Assembly: GCF_041260155.1 (NCBI RefSeq)
Contig: NC_091940.1
Span: forward strand, 25,782,370 to 25,846,369
Source of the DNA: Ptychodera flava
Taxonomy: Eukaryota > Hemichordata > Enteropneusta > Ptychoderidae
DNA: 64,000 bases
Reading direction: 5' to 3'
The position numbers and the translations under genes are program-made. The notes beneath the pieces are model-generated. The model made no database searches. It had not been told where the DNA came from and saw only the letters and a list, made by a program, of their open reading frames with translations. Within the stretch, counting starts at the first letter, position 1, and the number at the start of each line of letters is the position of its first letter. Shown in pieces: positions 28,601 to 36,741 of the stretch.

Positions 28601-29065
28601 ACATTTGGTCCAAGAGAAACAATTCCCAAGATTTTACCAATATTTGAAACTCCACATGGCCAACAGCCCTGTGTCAACTTTATGGAGAAAAACATAAAAA
28701 ATTTTCAAAAAACTATGACGATTAAAATGACACCAACAGCTTTAAAAAAATGAGCCTCACTACAGACTCAATCAATAGTCTAGTATATCACCTAATCATT
28801 CACAGATATGAGGATGATCTTTCTTTGTTGGATATGGAAATTATATATGACTATATGATGAGACATCAAAACTGGCTGACTCACTGATGGATGGATTCAG
28901 ACAATCACCACTGAATAGCAGCAGTGGATTGACATGTTGAAGCTCCTTGATCACTGTGGCAAAGCGTGATGCTCCTCCCACTGGTTCCTCTTCACCTGGC
29001 TCGATGTTGTATACATCGTTGAAGTGTAATATGGTGATGACTTCGGGTGAGAAAGTTGTGTACAT
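6598..29065 (-). CDS. 5'-nucleotidase-type metallophosphatase with C-terminal ankyrin repeats, 14 exons, 915 aa
   Basis: The CDS joins 29065-28885, 25825-25739, 23545-23406, 21062-20937, 19227-19105, 17808-17643, 15745-15650, 15010-14843, 14193-14021, 12746-12544, 11141-10927, 9211-8490, 7660-7502 and 6786-6598. Every junction is GT-AG and phase-matched, giving 915 residues. Residues 9-240 form a UshA/YfkN-type metallophosphatase: FNDVY (Asp17), SGD (Asp54), GNHDFD (Asn86, His87), TH (His188) and GGHDH (His211, His213). Residues 306-480 resemble the 5'-nucleotidase C-terminal domain (NSGTFRSN, ILPLVDSL, GKDGYSMF). Residues 488-559 are charged and probably helical, 560-800 acidic and Ser/Asp-rich, and 818-915 hold three ankyrin repeats. 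No signal peptide or membrane span is seen, so it is probably cytosolic. By family it should hydrolyse a phosphomonoester or nucleotide; the substrate is unknown. Metazoan relatives are often labelled mannosylglucosyl-3-phosphoglycerate phosphatase-like or YfkN-like. The start at 29065 is the first Met before the domain. An in-frame extension back to an acceptor near 29142 is possible. Confidence 0.88.
8156..8290. repeat. Degenerate fragment of the 359 bp TTAA element (family C)
   Basis: Shares the blocks GGGGGCTCATTTT, AAAATCGAAAATTT and CATAGAGTTAACACTGGG, in order, with 12072-12380 and 16559-16917. The ends are not recognisable. It lies in the intron between exons 12 and 13 of the phosphatase gene. 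Confidence 0.6.
8490..9211 (-). CDS. Exon 12 of the phosphatase gene: acidic low-complexity linker
   Basis: This 722 nt exon, the largest in the window, encodes 240 residues rich in Ser, Asp, Glu and Asn. It opens with an EEEEDDKDWD cluster, contains an Asn run, and ends DDLHQ at donor CAG|GTGGGC. It separates the catalytic half from the ankyrin repeats and is probably disordered. Its base composition (GC higher than the flanking introns) and both phased splice sites support it as real coding sequence. The long plus-strand frame 8700-9128 is its antisense shadow. Confidence 0.85.
12072..12380. repeat. Family C repeat, diverged copy
   Basis: Aligns with most of 16559-16917: GGGACAGA..TTC near the start, AGTTAACAC.GGGATGGC in the middle, GTTTCTCTAGTACCA, GAGGAAAGTT and CTTTCACTTT.GAGG at the end. 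It lies in the intron between exons 10 and 11 of the phosphatase gene. Terminal repeats are eroded. Confidence 0.75.
13218..13931. repeat. Possible TTAA-type element with GGGGGCACTACAC end
   Basis: The left end reads GTTAAGGGGGCACTACACCC and the right end GTGCAGCTCCCCTGAAC, an imperfect inverted pair. The interior is A/T-rich and non-coding. It lies in the intron between exons 9 and 10. The right boundary is uncertain. Confidence 0.35.
16559..16917. repeat. Family C repeat, best-preserved copy (359 bp)
   Basis: Terminal inverted repeats: TTAAGGTAAAACGCACCTCG at the left and CGAGGTGCATATTACCTTAA at the right, both starting with TTAA. The interior carries GTTTCTCTAGTACCA and AGTTAACACTGGGATGGC blocks seen in three other copies. 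It is a non-autonomous element in the intron between exons 6 and 7 of the phosphatase gene. Confidence 0.85.
20076..20297. repeat. TTAA-bounded miniature element, family A copy 2
   Basis: Starts TTAACCCTTTCAGTGCC and ends CAGTCAAAGGGTTAA. The interior matches 141-364 throughout, including TTTTTGCCAAAATTTTGATAA and ATTCATAAAAATTGGTAAA. It lies in the intron between exons 4 and 5 of the phosphatase gene. Confidence 0.88.
20428..20452. repeat. (CT)n microsatellite
   Basis: About 12 uninterrupted CT dinucleotides in an intron of the phosphatase gene. Confidence 0.95.
21063..23405. other. Intron 3 of the phosphatase gene
   Basis: A 2.3 kb intron between exon 3 (ends 23406) and exon 4 (begins 21062). 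I see no further exon, no clear repeat family and no RNA gene. The 95-codon minus frame at 22878-23165 has no recognisable features. Confidence 0.6.
23546..25738. other. Intron 2 of the phosphatase gene
   Basis: A 2.2 kb A/T-rich intron separating GNHDF from DFGVDEL. Nothing recognisable. The plus frame at 24393-24647 starts with a hydrophobic stretch resembling a signal peptide but lacks splice or promoter support. Confidence 0.6.
27499..28485. repeat. TTAA-bounded element, about 985 bp
   Basis: The left end is TTAAGGTGGTAATTATTGCG followed by CCTGGAAAGGCT; the right end is AGCCTTTCCAACCACCTTAA. The termini are imperfect inverted repeats with TTAA at both ends. The interior is very A/T-rich with no transposase frame. 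It lies in intron 1 of the phosphatase gene and shares its right TTAA with the next element. Confidence 0.65.
28482..28765. repeat. Family C repeat, inverted orientation, abutting the previous element
   Basis: Begins TTAAGTAGTAATTATTGCGC and then matches the reverse complement of 16559-16917: AGACTTAAACTTTTGCTC, CTCTTTCAAAATCAAG and the GTGTCAACTTTATGGAGAAA block. This explains why the open frames at 28374-28697 (+) and 16787-16984 (-) share a peptide: both are repeat DNA. Confidence 0.75.
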
Positions 29066-29142
29066 GGCTCTTATTTCTGCTGATAGCTTGCGTCTGGAAG
29101 ATGTTTTCCGGTCCAAAGTTGATAGGGATTCATTGTAACCTA
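28885..29142 (-). CDS. Exon 1 of the phosphatase gene: catalytic motifs I and II
   Basis: Coding from Met at 29065-29063. It carries the hydrophobic strand ending HFNDVYNIEP and the SGDCLNPS motif, and ends at donor A|GTGAGT (28884-28883). An acceptor-like TAG precedes 29142. The frame stays open between 29142 and 29065, so 25 more residues could be joined from an upstream exon that I cannot identify. A TTAA-type miniature element begins only 26 bp upstream, at 29168. Confidence 0.8.
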
Positions 29143-29167
29143 TCACATAGATACGAGAAGGTATCAG

Positions 29168-29258
29168 TAACCTATTCACCCCAATTCCATGTAAACAGGC
29201 CCAAAACTCACCACTGAAAACCATGAGTTTGGGCCAAACCATAGTGGTGAAAGGGTTA
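29168..29258. repeat. Short TTAA-type miniature element, family B copy 1
   Basis: About 90 bp. The left end is TAACCTATTCACCCC and the right end ATAGTGGTGAAAGGGTTAA; the centre is CCAAAACTCACCACTGAAAA. Related copies lie at 36293-36384 and 54113-54205. It sits 26 bp upstream of the exon 1 acceptor region of the phosphatase gene. Confidence 0.8.
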
Positions 29259-32200
29259 AATAACATAATTGATAGTGAACACCATGGTTCAATTTCTGAC
29301 ATCCATGCTTTTCAAAGAACCACTCGGCAAACTTTCCATCAAAAACTGCAGCTTAATTCAGAAAAGAGAAACTTTTAAGGTGCCACGACCACCACTAATT
29401 ATCTGCCGATACCAAGATGCAGTATTCATAATGGATATATACAGAGAGTAAAAGAATTGTTGGATATCTATACAATGTGCCAGAGTTTGTCTCTTGTACA
29501 AATGTAAACCATTTCGATTAGGAATCTTACAGTGGACCTCTTTTCAGAAGCACAACCATAGTTTTCTGGTAAAGTTGTAATATTGCTACTTCAATGACAG
29601 ACTTTGCAGATTGGTGGTGCAAGAATGTGGCTTACATGATAAATTTGGTAATACTTGTACATTGTACAGCGTCCGCTGCTGGGAAATTTTAAATGATGAA
29701 TTAAATAAAGAATACATTAGAAGATAAAGGCAGCTAAAATAAACTGACTGATTTCTCAGTTTTGTAGCTTTACATCTTCTATAATTTTGAAGAAAACCAA
29801 AGTAAATACTGGGACGCAACATCATGAATTTAATTAGTAAATTGGTTTGCAATACTATCCATCACAGGCATCGTGGGAAATGATTGTCCATCATTCAGCA
29901 ATGGCCAATGATTTTGCATTGCTATAAAAAACATTATGCTTACAACTTTCCCTGTCTAAATTAAAGACGGACAGACACTGCTAGAGGGAAGCTGAAGTTG
30001 ATACTTGTACCAAATTTGCACTCTCACAGTCTGTCATTTTGAAATCAAAATAAAATTGAGCGAAGCAATTCAAGCCCCTTCAGTGGATACCACGGACAAG
30101 CCATGATGCCCTAAGCCATCAGTTCAGTTGTCCCAAGTACAAAATTTAAAGCAACCCATGGTGTTAGGACATGTTACAGAAACACACCATCATTTTTTCC
30201 AACATTGTATTGTATGAAAATAATGTTGCTCTTTTGAATTGTCAAAGTCTTAGGTTTCTCTTGATATAAGATATAGTATTTCAATATCCAAAAGGTAGAA
30301 TCAGACTGTTTGTTTTACAAGACATGCCTGCTAGGCTGCAACTATTGCACTGTATCATTTCAATAGAAATTTCTTATCCCATTTCCATTATGTCTATTTA
30401 AACAACTCCAACATTTCAAAATCCAACAAACTGTATATTTTCCTTGCTACATAAAAGCACTGGCTTGCTAATATAACATTTATTAGGTTAGCAATAACTA
30501 ATCAAGTTTCCAATGTCATTTCACGGATTTGATTATTTGTGTCCACTATGGCCGTATTTAATCCATGGGGGAAGAAAATGCATTTTCCACTTTCTATTTC
30601 CTTGATAATTACAATTGTCAGAGGGCAAAGTTAAACGAAAGAAGATCAACTTTGGCACCTGTTGGATGCATGGCAACTGTTGCCCCTGACTACAGGAAAA
30701 CATTATGCAAATGCATGCGTCTACTTTACAGGCTGCTTGGTACTGACTAGCATGTGAAGTACTCTCGTAAATGTTTGATTTTCTACTTCACTGAAAAATC
30801 TACTGAATCTTGTTCATGCTAAAAGTCTCTACAAGTTTCATATAAATTGAAAGAAAATATTTTAAAGAGCAAGCATGTCAGCCTGACAGAAATAATAAAC
30901 AAACTCTTGTCTCAGATTATGACCAAAATATTTACAGAGCCTATTTCACATCATTTGTTTCATTTTTCAAAGCTTTGTTGCTTTCATTTCATGGAAGACG
31001 GTAAATAGCAGTTTGTGGATGATTACTTGACAGCCTTCTCTGTGGCTGTACACTGCAGATCTGCTTTGTTCACAAAAAACCATCTCAACGACAGAGTAAC
31101 ATCGAATAGCTTTATATAACCGTATGCAGGATATAATCAACTTGAAACTGTATTAATATTTATGAAAGGAGACTAAAAATTATTTTATCCTTTTTGTGAG
31201 ACTACAGCAACATTTAGTGTACAAACGAATGAACTTGACTTTGTCTGCAAAGCTTACAACAGATACAATGTACATAATCAATGGTAGACTAAACTTGTAT
31301 TTTGTCAGTGGGATACAACCATAGATGACAACTTTCATTAAGGAAGGAATGAAACAATTTTTGATGTAGCTAGACTATAATCATGATCATTAGTAAGTAC
31401 TGAACTGGACTCTGGGACATTCTTGGTTAGTATTATAATTACGGGAAATTTCTGGGACCTGCTAAGTTACATTTGAAATTTGCCAGGCAGCTTAATATTG
31501 CTCTTTAGGCTGAAAATCAACAAATCCCTTTCCCGTCACATTACAAAATAATGTAAAAAAAATTTGCTTTGTTCACAAAAAATTGTAAGAATATTGATCT
31601 TTGATAACTGCTCAGTGTAACGTGTTGTACCATATTAAATGTACAGAGTTAAAAATGTGTGATGAAATTGGAAATCTCAGAATGGAACTTGACTTGCTCT
31701 TAGAGTCCCTGTTGAACTTATGATGCAACATAGAATGGCTCTCCTTGTTTGCACACTTTCATTCCCATTGTGTACCAGTGTGTAATTATTCTAAATATTG
31801 ATCCCTATTGTTGTTAACATCTAGGCTGCAGGAAAACTGAGTAAGTGATGCGTGCGAGGCAAAGGTGTTTTATCAAACAGCCGCCATCACTTATTCATAA
31901 TTGAGATCAATTTCAAAGATCAATATTCTCACGCTTTGGTGAATTAAGACTGAACTGTTGACTTAATGATATCAAAACAAATAATGACTTCAACTCCACA
32001 GGTACAGCTGCGATGACAGACAACTTTGAACAGGGTACACACATGCACAGCTGCATGTAATACCTTGCTTATAATTGATCACGTTGAATCACTTAACATT
32101 AAAACTAAGTTTCATCATGGCAATCAACCACATCCTTTTTAAGTAATCCCATGTGAGCTGAACTCAAATTAAAGAGAAATATACTTTTTTAGGTTTCTAT

Positions 32201-34039
32201 CCAGTTGAGTACTGTGTAAGATGATTCCACACACTTAACATTCTTCTTGAATTGTTAGCTGAGTAAGTTTTACATGATGTATTTGTGAATTATTATTTGC
32301 CAACAGAATTTTGTTTTTGATCAGTGTACTGCAACCATGGAGTCAAAAGATTAAAAAGGCTTCATCTCACTATTTCTTAAAGAGTCTTAATAATCTATCC
32401 CCCAAATATGTAGATGTCCAATCTACTGACTGATACCAAGGATGTGTATAGCAATTGCTGCCAGGTGACGCAAACATTGCAATTTTTCCACCAACTACCG
32501 TGATAATTGAATTAGTTTCAGCAAGTGACATAGGAAAGCAATCCCTACAGCTGTAAGTAAAGCCACACACATTCATTTTGCTTAGCAACAGCCCTCCATC
32601 ACCATTGTTTGCTTACATAATTATAGTTGCAAAACGTGAAGTCATGCAATCCATTAATTTTCAAGTAAAAGATACCAGTGAGTATGCGTATGGGGTACCT
32701 ATTCACACAAGGTCCAAGGACTCAATTTACTCAGCACAGGTTGCTATGTTGAATTTTAAAATCAATTTGGAAACAATAACAAACTAGGACAGTTTTGTTT
32801 TTTTAATCAACAATTTCATAACCAAAGGTAACACACTATAGAAATGCAAATCAGCTATTCACAAGTGTAAATAACCTACAGACACAATAATTAGATCTTT
32901 TTGACACTGTTTGAAAGAGTTAATTCAATTAGAGATTGAAACATGTTCTTCCAGGAAACAGACCAAATTTTAATAAATTTACAGCACATATTAAAAATTC
33001 AGCATTATCAATGAACATCAGGCCTTCAAGAGAGACGTGAATTTTATAATTACGGAGGAAGAAAAATCATGGAAGACTGCATCACTGGTAAGTCACATTT
33101 GCCAGATGTCACATGTGCATAAAGTTTAACCATACTCTAACTGAATAACTGAAAGTTAAATACCAAAGTAATACAAAGAGCTGTAAAATTCAAGTATTTT
33201 TCTTCACAAACAGTAATGTTTTTGTTAAAATATCATATGTCCATTCGATTATCTTACCATTGAACCGTAAAATAATAGTGTTGGTTACTGAAAATTTGTC
33301 ATTACTGCGTGAATGTATGCTGTAGTCTTAAATATACATCTCCCATCAATACCATTCCAGTAAAAATTCAGGTTTTCCTCTGATAATAAAGATATATTCC
33401 ATAAACACCATTTCCTGCATCCAAACATCCCAACACTTGAACAGATATTTCCTCGGCAATTTGGCGGTGGTGCCCATAAAACGACTTTATAAATGTATAT
33501 TAAAATATATAGAAGTGTGCATTTAAAAGCTATTTTGGGGCAATTTTGTATCGACTGAGCGGGCACCTTCACGTTTCTTCCCGGTTGACAACGCGCGCTG
33601 ATATTGTCCAGCTAAACCATGGTGAAGCAGACGACAGCTCACGATCATTTTCCCGGCTATTCTACTCGTAAACAGAATCACCTCGGGCTCTTTTCAAATT
33701 GTAAATGATGAGCATTGTGAGGAAAGTCAATTTATGTTACATGTATGCAGCTAACTTCAGGTTAATAGTAACCATATCATATTGGGCCTCCTGAAGCTGT
33801 TCTAAATTATTAAAATAATTTCAAAAAACGATCGTATAACATTAACCACATCTCAATGAATAGAATATGTGTAGGGTCTACAACTGATATATGACAGAGT
33901 TCTAATTTTAAACAAACTTGTTAAAAATTATGGATACATGATGTCTCTTTTTACGTGATCACTCTGCGGTCAGAAATGCCCTCTGGACGTCCATGCAGAG
34001 TAACTTGTACGTACGTCAAAGCGTTACAGTACATGGAAA

Positions 34040-34620
34040 CTGAGCCGTTACTCACCATTCCACCGTAGTTTGGCGTCTTGACTTGCAGAACATCCCATTT
34101 CAAAACGTACCCTGGAATTGCGGATTTTTTTTCAAAGCCCCACTTCAAAATTATATGATGTGTATATCATTCAAGGTATGAATGTTTCTGGATCAAAGTG
34201 GATTCCTGGAATTCACTCGCCATCCCTGTTTTAGCAAAAGTGTGAAAACGGAGACCATGTTAAACTTGGTCTGCATCTCTCGGTCGGCTGGTGGAAGACA
34301 TCAACTTCAACTTGTGCGATGTTAAAAATCCACCGTTCGGTTTCACTGAAAACTTTCGCGATGACTCAGGATTATGTTATCTCCATCTCAGAATTGTTGG
34401 TACAACCACTTCAAAACGACTAGGCGTGATAAGAAGTTACGTCCCATCTCCGAAGTACGATATCACTGTTCCTCGAGAATGCATGAAGCCGGTCCGTCGC
34501 GTCGCGCGCGTTCCGCTCGTATGGATATCGGCAAGTGCATTATGACGCATGCGCAGAAGATCAGGAAAGAGAATCGATCACCGGAAAAGTTGCCACGGAA
34601 ACATGCAAACTTTGGTTGAA
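34040..34620 (-). promoter_or_regulatory. CpG-rich promoter-like segment, probably for the phosphatase gene
   Basis: This stretch has far more CpG than its surroundings. It carries an NRF1-like GCATGCGCA (34548-34556), an ETS-like CCGGAAA (34581-34587) and an X-box-like GTTGCCACGGAAAC (34589-34602). On the minus strand a strong donor GTGAGT follows position 34056, which would suit a non-coding first exon spliced to the exon near 29142. That link is inference. A promoter for an unseen plus-strand transcript is the alternative. Confidence 0.35.
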
Positions 34621-34776
34621 GATGACACCGCAAATTAACTTGCAAAACACTTCCGTTGGCAATGGTGACCATCCACAGATGTCACTGGTTACGTCACATA
34701 AAATGGTGTAAAATCAATTCTGGTTCAATGCAATGGTATAGCCGGCTCTTGTCCGGTGTAATTTTGTAGAATAATT

Positions 34777-34912
34777 AGTCACTTGTGATCAGTCTATTCC
34801 GCTCGGCGTCTATGCCCCCATAGACGTGTGTACATATGCCTGAGAAAAGGCATATGTACACACGTCTATGGGGGCATAGACGCCAAGCGGAATAGACTGA
34901 TCACGAGTGACT
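34777..34912. repeat. Near-perfect foldback element, 65 bp arms, 6 nt loop
   Basis: Arms 34777-34841 and 34848-34912 are reverse complements with two mismatches, around the loop GAGAAA. Each arm itself contains the smaller palindrome GTCTATGCCCCCATAGAC. The 7-mer GAATAAT occurs on both sides (34769-34775 and 34915-34921), consistent with a target-site duplication. Confidence 0.92.
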
Positions 34913-35364
34913 GTGAATAATGGATGTAAAAAAAAAAAATACACCCACGATCAGTGATGATCCGATTCAGAGTTTGGGTACTCGTTGTCGGAGTCATCTG
35001 ATATCCAGGGAAAAAAAAATTAAAAATCATACTAGTGGACATGGACTGCTTTTCTAAGAAACTGAATGTTCTCTTCATTGAAACGAACAAAATATGAAAC
35101 AAATACGTTGTGCTTAAGCCAGTAAAGTATTAATTTTTCATTTTGCTTGTTTTATTCCTGCCGCTTAATAAATCAACAGAAAATAAACCTTTGTGCAGTT
35201 AACGAGCAAAATTAAAAATTGCTGAAAAAGCTAGTGCCCGGTAAAATCCGGAGTCTAAGTACAAATGGAAAAACGAAATTCACAGACCACAAATCAGCTT
35301 CTCTACTCTCGTGGGTAAACGTTGAGGGCGCCTTCAAAACTGAAACTGCAACTTCGTTTTCCTG

Positions 35365-35395
35365 AAAAAAAAAAGGGGGGGGGGGGGGGGGGGGG
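35365..35395. repeat. Poly(A)-poly(G) homopolymer, A10 G21
   Basis: Ten A followed by 21 uninterrupted G. The exact length is likely to be unreliable in any assembly. The G tract could form a quadruplex. Confidence 0.9.
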
Positions 35396-36292
35396 AAGGG
35401 GTCCTCCCGCCTGCTCGTATGAGACCAAAACAATTGCCATGCACAACATATCCCAACATCTCTTGTGCACATGCAGCATTTTAAAATAGTGGATGTACCA
35501 AAACTGGTGGCTGCAGCCGATGCAGCTTTATATAAATGGTGGGACGCAACCAGTTTTATATTTGGCAGTCTTGCAGAAACTGGAATGCTACAAAAGGAGT
35601 GAATTGTGAGCATGCATCAAATGCTGAATTCGCTTCACATTTGCTTGAAATTCATTGCCAATATCTGTGATAAAGGGATTTTTATCGACAAGAAAATGAA
35701 TTTTTTCCCTTGACCTTTTTATTGGCCAGTAGTTGTGACTTTTGAGGATCTTTTTCACTATTTTTGTGAAGTATGACAATTGCAGCTGTTGTTCGACTCC
35801 TACATAGTCTTAAAACACCAACTATTCAGCTGGCCAACCCAGCACATAAATATGTATAGCATGTACCTAGTCTGCTATTGTATAAGTTTGAATTCTCAGT
35901 CTAGACCAGACTTCACTAATCAGCAATGGCAAAGCAGTTTACACAAGTCATGTACAGGCTAAGTTGACATGCTGAACATTGTGATCTCAACATGCTTTTG
36001 AGGGTAGACTGTTTTCCATGTTGACATAAAAACTGTGAAAAATTATCACGTTACAGTTACTGACCCATTAATGTTTAGTTTTCACAAGCTTGTATGAACA
36101 TGGATGCTTACATCCCTGCATTTAAACATGGGCACATTGGATGGTACATAGTAAACCAACGCCACTATTCCTTAATTAAAAGCTAGGAATTAGCATCTTT
36201 TTATCCATTCTGGTGGCATGCTAAAATTGGCATATAAAGCACAAGAGCAGATTGTGACTCATCTGTCAGTGCCACAGTGATATTCTTGTATT

Positions 36293-36384
36293 TTAACTTT
36301 TTCACCCCATGTCCCTGTACACAGGTCCACAATCCAAACTGAAAACAATGTGATTGGGCTAAACAATGGTGGCAAAAGGGTTAG
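36293..36384. repeat. Family B miniature element, copy 2
   Basis: Starts TTAACTTTTTCACCCC and ends GGTGGCAAAAGGGTTAG, with ACAGGTCCACAATC in the middle. Same layout as 29168-29258 and 54113-54205. Confidence 0.8.
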
Positions 36385-36609
36385 TACAGAAAATTCATTT
36401 TGGAATATGGGTGGTTCCACTGAAGTTGTTGTTTGTGCAGTTTCCGAAGTGAAAAGTTCAGAAAAGATAGCTTTGTGGTGCAGACTTTCGGTTCACAAAT
36501 ATCTCACAAAATCTGGGACCGTGCTGTAATTAACTATCTGCTTAATCAGTACAAGTTCAAAGTATCATTGGTATGAAAAAAGAAACTGCAATAATTTTTA
36601 AACAAAACA

Positions 36610-36615
36610 TTTATT
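36610..36615 (-). terminator. ORC6 poly(A) signal
   Basis: AATAAA on the minus strand, 127 bp past the ORC6 stop at 36742-36744. Confidence 0.65.
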
Positions 36616-36741
36616 CTCACATAAAAAACAAAACTGATGATGACATGGTCCACTTGCATCAATTAGCTGGGCAAACTTTACATTCCTCAAGTAAATTGAA
36701 ATTTTTGCATTTTAATTAAGTATGTGAATTCAAGTTGATGG

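Larger units (their letters stand above)
29259..36741. other. Region between the phosphatase gene and ORC6
   Basis: No protein-coding exon is supported. From left to right it holds A/T-rich DNA (29.3-33.5 kb), a CpG-richer promoter-like segment (about 34.0-34.6 kb), a near-perfect foldback (34777-34912), an A/G homopolymer (35365-35395), a family B miniature element (36293-36384) and the ORC6 poly(A) signal. Confidence 0.6.

Noticed and set aside
16787..28697. Shared peptide (DLNFCSNF.QGI..FSFKIKNKN) in frames at 16787-16984 (-) and 28374-28697 (+)
   Set aside because: Both are copies of the family C repeat. The similarity is repeat DNA, not a gene family.
28841..29302. 153-codon frame as one exon with a long N-terminus
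   Set aside because: The upstream half (29168-29258) is a family B miniature element. Conserved sequence starts after 29065.
34291..34545. 84-codon plus-strand frame in the CpG-rich region
   Set aside because: No homologue, no downstream exon and a promoter-like setting. Better explained as upstream regulatory DNA.
34777..34912. tRNA or snRNA gene from strong stem
   Set aside because: The stem is far longer than any tRNA, and I saw no box A/B or Sm site; a foldback element fits better.
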